Of a DNA stretch of 64,000 nucleotides, positions 24,301-38,300 are shown piece after piece. Below the pieces are notes generated by a model. The model worked only from the letters and a program-made list of their open reading frames with translations. It was not told the origin of the DNA and made no database searches. The stretch is taken from assembly GCA_963580285.1 (NCBI GenBank), contig OY757024.1, positions 126,108,045 through 126,172,044 of the forward strand, written 5' to 3'. Position 1 is the first letter of the stretch; each line of letters starts with the position of its first letter. The position numbers were made by a program, and so were the translations under genes. Origin of the DNA: Lucinisca nassula. Lineage: Eukaryota > Mollusca > Bivalvia > Lucinida > Lucinidae.

Positions 24301-27300
24301 ATCAGAGGTAGGCGAAAACCGAAGTACCCGGAGAAAAACCACCTGACCTTCCGTTGCAGAACTTGGCGTCTCACATGTGACCGGAGCGAGGCTCGAACCA
24401 CAGCGGTGAGAGACCTAATGATCAAGAGTCAGCGCTCTTAACCACTAGGCCACGGAGGTCCGTCGAGCATTTCTATTATGGCTAGCAGTATAGTCCTTGA
24501 TGCGATTGCTCGTATCAGGATCTGCATTGTTTGCGTAAGTATCTGAATTAGGCTACAGAATTGAAAGGTTTGAATATGTTGGTTCCTCTGTATAACAGGG
24601 TTTCTAGAAAAGCGTACTGGCGTTGACAGCGAGGGCTGGTATGATACTCCTATTACCGAAAAAGTTGCCGGTGGGGCAGAGCTACATCCTTCTTTTCATG
24701 GTAAGTTTCTTTTTTGTGTTGTACCTCATTCTCACATAATTATGGAGAAAATCTCATCATTCCGTATTGATTTTATCAGTATAGGGGATTAGTGGCAATT
24801 GCAGACAACAGGTTAAGTTATCTCCGGGAGTTTCCGACACTCTACGATTCGCTACTGGTGATTCGGAAAATCCCTTACCGTCATGAAAGGGTAAATGACT
24901 TAAGTACATGTTTTGAAAGCATAAAAAAGACCCTTTTCCCCAAATGTTTTTGAAATGAAACTTATATCATTGAAAAGAAGAGATACTTTTGCATATTAAA
25001 CCGCTTGCAAATTCTTACTGCTATATTCTCGTTTGGATAAATTAAGTGTTAAAATTTATCGTTTTACTATATATTTATGACATTTTGACGGTTCCTTAAG
25101 AAGACTTTTCTTGTACTTAAGATATAAATTTGAGACTTATATCATACCAACGCTGAGATAATGAGCTTTACAGAACTGTTTGCACAGGATTGATAACCCT
25201 AATAGAAAAATACGATATTTAAGATTTAGTAAAGTTTTCCTATAGCGCTCCTTTTACGAAATTTGTGCATACCTGGCCACAGGTTATGATGAGATTTACT
25301 TCATAAAGTCCATATGGTTGTCTTACTGACATGCATTTATGCACTTGATTTCCAACCACCCGATTCACGGTTGTTTTTATTCCTTCATAGATAATTATCA
25401 ATTTATTATTGTCGTTATGAATCATCACGAAAACACGCCTATATAATTTTGACCTCCTTGAACCCTACTTTTATATAATAAAACTGGGTTTACAGGGGGA
25501 AACCTTATTTTTCCTTATTTCTACTCTAAAATATAGATTGTGGGTACTCGTTAGAACCGCCTCGATGAGGCGGTTCTAACGAATGCCCACAATCTATATT
25601 ATGATTAAAAATAATAGCCTCAAAATATAGATTGTGGGTACTCGTTAGAACCGTGTACCCACAATCTATATTTTTTTACAGAAATAAGAAAATTATCACA
25701 ATTTTTCATCTTAAAATTTTCGTGTTTTCGACGGTAAAGTTTACAATGTATTTTTATAGGCGTATTTTCGTAATGGACTTTGCATTAAAATTGACGACGA
25801 GAACTCCGGTTGAAATTAATGAAAATCCGGCGTTGAATCCCTAAGTACTGTTACTGCTGACCGTCCGTTGACGGGATTCTTTCCCAACAGGCACTCAATG
25901 TGGAATCAACGTTAAAAAACGTTGAGACACCGTTGAGTCAAGGTCTTGTGCCTGCAGGTATATGTGAAACTGTTTTGTTTTTGTTTATTTGAATCGAGGT
26001 TTAACGTCCCCCGTCAGCACTATGTAGGTCATTTTTATAGACGCTGCTCCCAAGTGTGTGGGACTTTTACCCGGCATTGAGATGAAATGTCATCTCAAGC
26101 CCTCTTTCCCAATGAAAATAATTAAGAAATGAAATTTATTTTTCTGCAGTTCATGGAAGTATGAACGCAGTTGGTCGCGTGCAAAGTAAATGAAACCCGA
26201 AGGGGTTCATGTAAACTTTGCTAGCGACCCACTGTCGTTCATACTTTCATGAAAAGCAGAAAAATTAAGTTTATTTTTTATATTTACATTATTTGCCCCT
26301 CATCACTGGGCGAAAAAAATGCTTGTAGGGCAAACTTTTAAAGCTGAAAAACATTTACACGCTGTTTTTCTACAAAGAGCGGAGCAGCGTTGACGTCATC
26401 AACGCCCGTAGATAACAATGGTTTAGAATGACGTCATTTAACGTCACTGAAAATCATGTGATTCGATGCGTTCATTGACGTATGAACGCAATTGTTTTCT
26501 ATAGGTTTACATTAGACTTTACACTGGAAATGTAAATATTAGGGTTTATAAGCATGGGCGGTCCGACTTGCGCCGCTTTGCCTTGGCAGACTTAGATCCT
26601 CTAGCGGTTTACCGGTACTCGTGTGCGTTCAGTTTCGGGTCTGCGTGGAAGCATTATGCAGTGGGCTGTGCCTGCAGGGCTATGCTATTTTTTCTGTTAC
26701 TGCAATGTAGTTTTTATCATATGACATCGTTGATAAACAGTGGATAACGTCGTATACTAAAACTCGTATGACCACACGTCTAATAACACTTTGGCGGGAT
26801 TAAGTAATGTCATGATGACGTCCATGTCAACAATGCATTTTCTGTGAAAAAAAAATGTTTAATGCAAATGTGATAAGATCCCATTTAAAGCGGTCATGTG
26901 ATAAACAGGATCTTACACGAGTGGTCATTTCATATGAAATTTATGAAACTCGCCAAGGCTCGTTTCATAAATTTCATATGAAATGACCACTCGTGTAAGT
27001 TCCTCTATGTATGGTTTTGTTTCGTATTTTGTTGCTATAATGTTACTTAGTATATCTATTCTTTTAGTGGCTTAACTTTGTGGTGTATTCCTTGCTACTA
27101 AAAATAACCCTTTTTAGTAGATATTTAACGTCACTACAGCCGGTGTTCTGGAAAAGTGTGGCGGCCGTAAAAAGTGCCCTTTATCATTGTGTGCTTTATA
27201 TTTTCTTATCCTTTCGGTGTGGAATTTTGAAAATATTCAAAGGTCACTGATGAGGCCTTGTTTGAATTGAGATTTAACGTCCCCGTCAACACTATTTATG

Positions 27301-30300
27301 TTATTTGAGAGACGCTCCTTCCTATTTTGTGGGACTTTTACCCGGCATTAAGATCAAATGACATCTCAAGTCCTGCCAACAAGATAAACCAAAACTCGTA
27401 TACACAATGGACGATCCGACACCTTTGTGTATAAGTGCGAATACAATAATCGCCGTAGCGACGCAGTGACATCGCTTGTATGCGCATTGGGATCGCATCC
27501 TGATAACGCCAAGCGACGGCGCTCATTTTGAGCATGCACAAAACAAACCCCGTCGCTCGGTGTTCTGATCAGAGGGCAGTGAGGTCGCCGTAAGATTGCG
27601 ATACCAGTGCAGTAAGGGCTCCAACAACACCACAGGAACACGGTGGGGGTGCACAGAGGTCACATCCAACGCAATATGATCTCCACTTGTACGAACAGTG
27701 ACTAGAGTAGACTGTGGGGCGTAGAGTTTGATTGAGCGCTGTCCCGAAACTCCTGCTCCTGAGATGACTCACTTCGGGGTTGGTGGACTTGCTTCTGCTT
27801 GCGATGGGCAATTTCTCAATGCATTTTTCATCTTTTTACCTCTTTTTAACTGTTCGACTGATGAGGATGTTTGTATACACTTGCTATATAGTGCAAACGA
27901 ACGTCATCAACATGCCGTCAGCGCAGTGTGAGCGCTGTAAAAGCACAGTTCGCGTAGTGTGAGTGCCACGAAAGCACAGTGCACGCATTGTGAGTGCCGT
28001 GTTAGCGCATTGGAAGCACCGTGGGAGCGCATACAATCGCCACCAAGAACGTCGTATTTATACAAGCGGAGCTTATATGGCGTTGTAGGAGACCTCTGTG
28101 CGCCCCCGCCGAGCTCCTGTAGCGTTGTAGGAGACCTTACTGCGCTGCTATGGCAACCTTACGGCGACCTCACTGCGCTCTGATCAGAACGCCGAGTGAC
28201 GGCGTTTGTTTTGAGCATGCTCAAAATGCGCGCCGTCGCTTGACGTTCTATGCGATCCCAACGCGTCTACTGGCGACGCCACTGCGTTGCTACGGCGATG
28301 TTTGCGATCGTACTGCGCGCACCTCGGCGTTCTGCATTTTTCTTGGACGCCGTGAGAACGCAGCCCTGGTGTGACAGGGGTTTAAGCTCCTTAACAACGT
28401 CTTGGTCGCTGGACGACATGACAGGTCCAGTTTCACGAAAAATATCAGCTATTTCTTGCGATCTCGCGGCGTTCTAGAAAATTAAACAACGCCGTTCCAT
28501 CGCAGTGGAAACGCGGCATAGTGTGACAGGGCCTAAATTAGTCATGGTTGTCTTAATTTATTTATACTTATCAATTAGCGATTGCTACTCTTTGGTAAAT
28601 AAGCATTTCGCCTCATAAACCAAGAGCCGTGAAATCGATTTCGAGCTTCTCCAGACTTGATGTGCCTTTAACCTTTAAAATACCAATCACAACAATTGTC
28701 GTCTGCTTTGTTGTCTGCTGTAACTTTATAAATTATTGTTGTGTTTAGTTAAAAATAAAAGTAATATTTTGCACAAAACGGCATTCGCTGTGAGCTGCGT
28801 ATAACTAAATGTCAGCAAATGAAACGCACTGTTAGATGAAGACATCGGGTTTGCGACAGTATATCGCAGACTGTACTGTAGCAAATTTTTGAGGTTATCA
28901 AACCAGACGTCGCGTTACATACGCAAGTGCATTAGAATTGTTAAGGGGAAAGAATTCACCTTCAGGGGAGGTAACTCCGGGAAAAGGATGTTTATATCCC
29001 ATGTAAATAGGGGTCAACTCTTAAAGGAATGAATTTGCTCCTAAGGAGCAAATTTTTTCCTTTAAGAGTAGACCCCTTTTACAGTGGGACTGAGCCTATA
29101 GGAAGGCGATCAGGAAGTCCCGAAAGTTGTCTCCCTTAGAAAAATTGAGGGAAAATGTGCTAGGTGTTCCCAGTCCCCTTAACCCGTGACCTTATTTGTT
29201 GTTGAGAAACAAACAAACATATTATTTATCATTCTGTGATAAAACTGGGGGAAGGGGGTGCGTTTAAGCTTCTTCCTGGAACAAGAAGCTGCTGTAGACT
29301 CGTAGCCCACCGTAGTTCAGTTGGTTCTGTTGGAAAAGGGTTGGAGAGAGCCTGTTTTCCTGCACAGCTTACGTGGCCGTCTTGCATGGTGTCTGTGGCT
29401 TTTCTGTCTCGCGGATTATCCTCACTGTGAGGTTTGCTCAGAAGGGTGTGCTCTCTGCTTGCCGCGTCATTCGCTTTTTGTTAAAAGTTTTTGACCAAAA
29501 CCTCTCTTATGAAGTTACCAACAGAACCGCACATAGGTTTATACCTCATAAATATTCATAAGCGATTCTAGAATTCTGATTGGTCGGGAGCATGCCATGC
29601 GCAGGGCCCGGGAATATTACCCTCTGACGTCACTGCTCAAAAGTACAAGAGCACTTGTGGTCGGGTGCACACGAATAGTCAGAATGCGGTATAATAAATC
29701 ATTTGTTGTCCTTGTGTAAGGGAAATATGACGATTGGTTCAGCCTCAAAGGGTGATCAAATCATCATATTCCCGTCACACAAGGGTAAAAAATAAATAAT
29801 ACTAGACACAAGTTCTATCTAGCCACCAAAGGCAATGATCAGGAATACAATTAACCCACAGCTCCCATCAGAGACACCAAAGGGAAAGAAGCACAAACAT
29901 GAAACAACTAGACCCTAATGGAAACATCAATACCGGAAATCCAAAATGGCACTTTCCCACAAAATTGCCAATTGGCTATCCAAAACAAAAAAATAAGCGA
30001 TGCACACACTCAAAGACAAACCGCAACAAAAATTAAGCGCGACCGAAGAACCGCCGTGGAACGGTCAGTGAAACGAATTCTCGTCCTTACTTCCGTCGCG
30101 GGCTGCATGATGCTTCCACGCAGAGTTGAATCCGGCCCGCAACCTAGTACTGGTAAACCGCTTAGAGGATCTAAGCCTGGCCAGGAACCGCGGTGCGAGG
30201 CGGACCGTCCATGCTAATAAACCCTATTGGTTTCATTGGGCGACAGGACTTGAGATGTCATTTCATCTCAATGTCGGGTAAAAGTCCCACCAAAATGGAA

Positions 30301-33300
30301 GCAACGTCTCCAAAATGACCTTTACAGTGTTGACGGGGACGTTAAACCTCAAATCAAACAAACAAACAAAACTTCCGTCGCGGTTTAGACAAATAATTTG
30401 TTCAGTCCGCATGAAGACCTCCTAACTCATCAGTGCATCATCTTCGTGAACAGAGAAATCAACCAACCACAAAGATGAACAACGGTGGGGACTCGACAGC
30501 AAGAAACCACTGAAATGCTGGAACAGAAGAAGACCAATAGTTAGATTCTCATGGGCCTGTCCAGGGTCGGAGCACCAGGCACTCGCGTTTCCTTCAAACT
30601 ATGAACAATATATTGGGCGGCAGGTCTTGAGATGTCATTTCATCTCAATGTCGGGTAATAGTCCCACAAAATTGGATGCAACGTCTCCAAAATGACATAA
30701 ATAGTGTGGACGGAGACGTGAAACCTCAAATCAAATAAACAATGAATATAAGCAATATCACGACTCTACATGCACTCTTTTGCATCCATTGATCGGATTT
30801 TTGTACAATTTTGCATCCAGCCGGCACCGATGAATACTGCTACGCCGATGTTCATAATAAGCAAGTGATGGGGTTAGTTTGACATTTTTAGACCTTGTGT
30901 CTACAGTGTGGCTTGAAGATTGTTAATTTCTGTAATCATGTCGCTTTAATAATGAGGTGGTTTGCCCCACGAACAGTGGATGTTTTACAAAATGATGGAT
31001 GTCGTACATTTTAGAATTGTGCTTTCCTGGACCTACGTATAATGTAATGTTTTTTTTTTAAAAACTGTTAATGTCTTACTGTTCTATTTACATCTCACTA
31101 TTTGGGTATGTAAATAGAACTGCACCACTGAAATCGATAACAAGTATGTCGCCAGTTAGAACTTTTAAATAATTTAGTATGTCTTCAAGTTCTATTACGT
31201 TATACACCGTATTTGTTTGCTATTATAGGAATGAATTTCATTTTTGCGGAGTTTATAGATGTATAAACTCCGGCTATTCACTCACAAACTTAGCATTAAG
31301 ACATATTCGATTAAGACATTCGATCTTAACCCTTGTCCTGCTGAGCCCGGATATGCCTTATTTTCCAAACAATGGAGATCCAGATCAGATGGCTCCTGAC
31401 GAAGCCATCTGATCAGGATCTGCATTGTTTGCCATTCAGATTGTGAATTTGCTGCAATAATTTGCATCAAAGAATCTGATTGGTTGATTATCGGTAGTGG
31501 GGTGTGACAGATTAAAATATTCAGCAGGACAAGGGTTAATAATTCATTCCTTATAAGTCCATGTTTGTCGTCGAAATGTTAAAAATGCCACCAAAATAGT
31601 AAATTTTAGGAATTCTTTCGAAAGCGTAGGAATGAACGTACCAACGTCCACGGGGGAGGGGGGTGGGGAATGATTATTCAATTAGAAACTGCCATCTTTG
31701 AAAGAAAACCAACGTAACGCGTGATTCCTAAACGCGCTCTTTGACGTCACGTTTATATTACTATCTGCCGCTGTGTGATATAATTCTGGGGTTCTTGGTC
31801 ATGGAATTTAACGAAGTATAAAACTATTATTTCGACCAATCAAATCTCTCGAAATGTATGTAATGATTTTTTTTTTTTTTTGGGGGGGGGGGGGGTGGTG
31901 GGTGGGGGGAGGGGAAGAGTGGGGGGGGGGGGGGGGGGTTGCGGCCCTTTCAAGATTATTTCACTTATATCGAGCCGTTCTTTAATCATAGGTGGGCGAA
32001 AACCGGCGTACCCGGAGAAAATCCACCTGACCTTCCGTTGCAGAATTTGGCGTCTCACATGTGACCCGAGCCAGGCTTGAACCACAGCAATGAGAGACCT
32101 ATTGATTAAGAGTTAGCGCTCTTATACACTCGGCCACGGTGGCCCGTACATGATGCTGGAAACTGAATCGAATTGTTGATCCACATTGCATACGACAAAC
32201 GTATATCCCATTTTATAGCTTGAAACAGGGGTGTCAGATTTATTGTGTTGGTGGTGTGTTTTTTAACAAGAAATATCTTTAAAAAAGATATGCGGCGTAG
32301 ATTTAATTGGAAGGTTGTTTAGAAATATGAGCTACAATAGTGACAGCAACAGTTGTCTAGCTATGAACTGGTTTACTGTATTCAAACAATTCAGATGTCA
32401 CGCGAGGTAAAATAGCTTTGCAGAGGGCGGTGTCCCGCCTGTTTGAGCTAAGGTCAATGTGAAAGGTCAAGGTTAAAAACATGACCTCATTTCATTTATG
32501 ATCTCAAGTATATGCACAACAAAAAAGAAAACTTTATCATTTACTGTTTTTGAACACAAATTCTAGGGTTAACATTTAGGGTTGTCGCCATGGTGAACGT
32601 AAACGCATAGACGGACGAACAAACGGACGAGCAGACAAACGGACGGAAACTTGATCTTATGTGCACCTAACTAAAACTCAAATTACACATATTCCTTTTC
32701 AGAATTGATATAACATTAATGATATTCGAAAATGTCCATTTTGTGTTAAAATGGAGGACATAAAGTATGCTGAAGACAAATGATACACTGCAACTTTTAT
32801 TGGGCATATATTGTAAATTAAACATCTGTCAATTTGTAATGCGATTATTACATTTTTTGTCATGCTATATCTCTTTATTGGTTTCATTGGGCAACAGGGC
32901 TTGAGGTGTCATTTTATCTCAATGTCGGGTAAAAGTTCCACAAACTTGGAAGCAACGTCTCCAAAATTACCTACACAGTGTTGAACGTTAAACCTCAAAT
33001 CAAACAAACAATTCCTTTCGCAGAAAATTCTTCCTTTCGCGAAAGGAACCTTCCTTTCGCGAAATGGTTCCTTTCGCTATATAGACCAACCACGTGAAAT
33101 TAGGTCAAAATAACTATTCACCGCAGCAGTTTCAGAATTCACTAGAAACACAATTATACATATGACGTATGGTCATCAAAGGACAAGACGGTGAGCAAGC
33201 CGAAACTGTATATATTTTTCATTCATGTCTCACATAAAAAAATGAAATATTTCCTAGTTTAAAACTTCGGTAAACTGTCGTGTTTTTTTAGTAGATTTAT

Positions 33301-35275
33301 TTATGCAAATCATTGACCAATGAAATGGTCATCTCCTTGGACATGTGGTTTTATTGACCAATGGAATAACGAAAAATGTAGGACAAAAGCAAAAACAGAA
33401 CGGCTACGCCGTAAAAAATGCCCGTACTTAGGGTAAACCGTTTGAGTCAAACGCTGATAAAGATCTGCATTTTTTATCCCCCAACCGAATATGCAATCAG
33501 CCTGGCGTCCGTCCGTCCGTCCGTCCGTCTGCCCGGACGTGCGTCCGTCTACGGCCGGACGTGCGTCCGCCCGTAGACGCAACCTTGTGATGGCCATAAC
33601 TCCTATACCCTTTGAGAATTCATTGGCGACAGGGCTTGAGATGTCATTTCATCTCATTGTCGGGTAAAAGTCCCACAAAATAGGAAGCAAGGTCTCCAAA
33701 ATGACCTTTACAGTGATGACGGGGACGTTAAGCCTCAAATCAAACAAAGTCCCATTTTTATTCCTTTTACTTTGTCTTGCACGACGCCTCTGCGCATGCA
33801 CCTAGACAATAGTCCTCTTCACGGGGTTGTTGAAGTATAAATAGATAGATAATTTAGAAAAAAAATCCTCGTCCAAGACCACTTTTGGGACTGTCCAAAC
33901 GTGGCCTTTAAGACCACTTTTGAACAATCCCAAAGGTGTTCTCCATCCAGAGGACACTGTATAGTAAAACGGCATGGGTTTACAGGGGTAAACGTTATTT
34001 TTATTATTTCTGCTCCAAAATATAGATTGAGGGTACTCTTTAGAACCGTCTCAATGAGGCGGTGCTAACGAGTACCAACAAACTAAACTATATTTAGGGC
34101 AGAAATAAGAAAAATGTTATAATTTATCATCTTAAAATGTTCGTTTTATTACCGTTTACAATGTATTTTTCGTAATAAAAGCATAAAATGCACCTACATA
34201 TATTTTATTCAGGATTTCGCTACTGGAGCCACCTTGTCTTCCATTTAATCCCTCCCTTTGCAGCCGCTAGTCAGATACTTTGAATCTAAAGAATAACAAT
34301 AATCCATTTCTAATACCAGCCTGCCTCAGATATTGTGCGCCCAGCGACGACTCAGGTCACCTTGTGCATCCGTGCTGTATTTGTTTGTTTGTAATGGAGT
34401 TTAACGGCCCAGTCAACACTGTTTTAGGTCTATGATCAGAGTCTACAATATGCGCAACAGGGATGTCCTTTGACCCAATGTTTTTGTTCGTGCAGATATG
34501 GGTGTTTTGTAATTAAGCTGATATGAAGGCTGTTGGTGTTGTCTTCCAATAATTGAAATTGGACCGATCGATGGCTACATGAGTACTGCTATATAACTGC
34601 TTATGTATATGCTTGCCCAGAAAAAGTGTGCATATGCAAACTGACCGGCTAAAAATGACCTAAACTAGTGTTGACCCGGCCGTTAAACTACAATAAAAAC
34701 AAACAAGTGAGTAAGTCAGTTTTTGAGCTTTACGTCTCACCAACATCTAAGGTCAGAAGGAGACGATACCTCGGTTTAAAGACTCATCCGAAAGTCTGAA
34801 GAAGCCCGGGATCGATTCTGCGACCCCTGGCTTAACAAACAAACAAAGCAGGCAGCTTGTATCAGATGCGAGCTTCCATTGCCATGTGTGGGTTTTGGTG
34901 CCTGATGCTCTGTCCTTGGTCGGGCCCATCGGAGTCTAAATGTTGGTTTTCTTTTGCTCCAGCATTTCAGTTGTTTCTTGCTGTAGAGTCCTCACCGTTC
35001 ATCTCTGTGGTTGATTGAATTTTGTGTTCACGGAGATGTTGCACTGATGAGTTAGGAGGCCTTCATGCGGACTGAACAAATTATTGTCTTAATCGCGACG
35101 GAAGTAAGAGCGAGGATTGTGGCCATGTATAATCGATTTAAGCCCCACAGTGGAATTCTTTTCACTGACCGTTCCCAGGCGGTTCTTCTGTCGCGGATTT
35201 ATGTTTGTTAAGATTTTCGCTTGAGTGTGTGTATCGCTTGTATTTTATTTAATTATTTATTTATTTTATTGTCTA

Positions 35276-35306
<31 letters not shown>

Positions 35307-38300
35307 ATTTTTTTTTTTTTTTGGATAGCCAGTTTGCCATTTTGTGGGAAAGTAACTGCCCTTTTGGCTTTCCGCTATTGACGTTTCCATTAGGGACTAG
35401 TTATTTCATGTTTGTGTTTCTTTCCCTTTGGTGTCTCTGATGGGAGCTGTGGGTTAATTGTATCGATTCCTGATCATTGCCTTCACTTCTATTGTTTATA
35501 TATAAGAATGATGTAAAATTAATTTACAGCTATTAATTTGTCAGGGCGGGAAAACAACTTAAAGATCCCGCAACTCCCCCACGCAAAGTGAAGTGTGCAT
35601 TCTCACTTGAAAATATTGAAGTTCAGTGGTTTTAATTAGCGAATAAGGAACGCATTTACAGGTCTGGGTATTTAACCAATTGTATACTGGTGGACTCTTC
35701 CATTGCTATATGTTGGACAAGTCCATTTGTCATATTAAGGGTGTCAGGCCTATTTTTAGCTCACCAGAGCCGAAGGCTCCGGGGGAGCTTATAGGATAGG
35801 CAGTTGTCCGGCGTCGTCGTCGTCGTTGTCGTCGTCGTCGTCTTCGTCTGACGTCAACACTTTCAAACATCTTCTTCTCTGAAGCCACTGAACCGATTCA
35901 GCCCAAATTTTATCTGTAGCATCCTTGGGCTGGGGGATTGAAAGTTTGTGTTTTTTATGAAAATTGGCCCATTAGTTTGGTTGCTATAGCAACTTAGAGC
36001 TCCCATAGACTTATAATGGGGAAAATTGAAAATTGCATTTACTGCCAAGCCACTGCAGATATTTTGACAAAACTTTCATAGAAATATTCCTTAGGCAATC
36101 TACTATCTGCCATATGATTTTAGGCCTACTGATCATTTGTATTGGTTGCCGTGAAAACCAAAATGAAAAAATAGAAAAAAAATACTTAAAAAATCATCTC
36201 CTCAGAAACCGTATGCTCTATGAGGCTGAAAGTTTATGGAAATATTCACCATATTTGCCTTTACAGGTTTTGTGTTTTTTATGAAATTCGGCTCTTTAGT
36301 TTGGTTGCTATGGCAACTTAGATTTTCCATAGACTTATAATGGGGAAAATTGAAAAATGGCATTAACTACAAAGCCTTTGCAGATATTTTGACAAAACTT
36401 TCATAGAAATGTTCCTTTAGTAAACTTCTCTCAGCCATATGCTTTTATGTCAACCTGGGGGTCCAGTAGGTTGTGCCGGGGCCATGCCCCGCCCCCAGTA
36501 CTTCATAAAATGACTTATATCTCAGAAACCTTACAGATCCCCAACCCTAAACCATATATATTCTTGTTCCTATTGATAAGACGCATTCAGTGACACCAAC
36601 CTGGAGGTCCTCCGGGATGTGCCGAGGCCATGCCCCACCCCCTCCACTTCATAAAAGGCCCAATATCTCGGAAACCATTCAGATCCCCACCCCTGAACCC
36701 TATATACTCTTGTTCCTTATGATAAGACGCATTCAGTGACATCAAACTGGGGGTCCCCCGGGATGCGCCGGGGCCATGTTCCGCCCCTCCATTTCATAAA
36801 AGGCCCAATATCTCGGAAACCTTACAGATCCCCACCCCTAAACCATATATATTCTTGCTCCTTATGATAAGACGCATTCATTTACCCCAAATTGGGGGTC
36901 TTCCGGGGTGCGCCGGAGCCATGCCCTACCCCTTCACTTCACAAAAGGGCATATATCTCAGAAACTGTTCAGATCCCCACCCCTAAACCATATATGTTCT
37001 TGTTCATTATGATGAGACACATTCAGTGGCACCAACCTGGGGGTCCCCAGGGATTTGCTGGGGCCATGCCCCACCCCCTCCATTTCATAATATCACAATA
37101 TCTCGGAAACCTTACAGATCCCCACCCCTAAACCATATATATTCTTGTACCTTATAATAAGACACTTTCATTGACACCAACCTGGGGGCCTCCCTGGGCC
37201 TTGCCCCACCCCTGCACTTCACAAAAGGCCTTATATCTCAGAAACTGTTCAGAGCCCCACCCCTAAACCATATATATTCATCTTCCTTATGATAAGGCAC
37301 ATTCATTGACACCAGCTTGTGAGTCCCCGGGGCATGCCCGGGCCTTGCTCCACCGCTTGACTTCATTAAAAGCCACATATCTCAGAAATAGTTCAGATCC
37401 CCACCCCTAAACCATATATATTCTTGTTCCTTATGATAAGACTCATTCAGTCACACCAACTTGGGGGTCTCTTTGTGCTGAGGCAATGTGCCCCGCCCTT
37501 CCACTTCATAAAAGGCCATATATTTCAGAAACCATTCAAACCCCCACCCCATATTCATATATGTTCTTGTTCCTTATTATTAGCACACCTACTGTAGGGG
37601 TGTCCGCAGGGGCCAGTCCTCTCCTTTCCACTTCATGAAAGGATATCTTGGAAACCGTTCAGATTCCCACCCCTAAACCATATATATACTTGGTCCTTAT
37701 GATGAGGCACATTTAGGGACAACAATCTTGGGCTTTCCTGGGAACGACAGGGCATGCTCCAACCCCTCCACTTATATCTCCAGCCATGCAGATCCCCACT
37801 GCTAAACCATATATATTCTTGTTCTTTGTGATAAGACACATTTAGTGATACCAACCAGGGCTCCATTGGGTCCATGCCCCACCCCCTCTACTTCATAAAA
37901 GGCCTAATGTTTCATATACTGAGTCCACATTGATGCTCATTTGGATATGGGGGTTCATTTGGCAGATTAAAATGATATCATGTTAAAATACATGGCTGCA
38001 ATTTGGCAGTGCCCACCTGAGCTCTGGTGAGCATAGTGGCCCATGGGCCTCTTGTTTTCATTTCTATTCTATTTTTGACTGAAAATTCCGTTAGCAAACA
38101 GTGAAGGTCCTGATCAGACGCCGCGTTTGATCTTGACTTGCACTGTTTGCAAAGGTACCCCATTAGGGGTTTCCCGCATGCAATGGGTTAATATCCTTGT
38201 TAACACCAGTATTTATAGAGAAAAGTAATGTTTACAAGCTTATGTATGCACTAATTCCAAAATATTACGAACACACGCCTGTACAAATACATGTTAAACT

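Larger units (their letters stand above)
35672..38191. mobile_element. TTAA MITE (CCCATTG family) split by a 2.3-kb insertion
   Basis: The left part (TTAA at 35672-35675, ccaattgtatactggtgg) ends at 35757. The right part (tctattctatttttgactg) resumes at about 38056 and ends caatgggttaa, with TTAA at 38188-38191. Together they match the intact copy at 11383-11621. Confidence 0.85.

Noticed and set aside
27338..28477. Several Arg/Cys-rich frames on both strands
   Set aside because: They fall in the GC-rich foldback arms and mirror each other.
31840..32085. Pro-rich frame with a poly-Pro/Lys end
   Set aside because: It is a product of G/T homopolymer runs next to a SINE.
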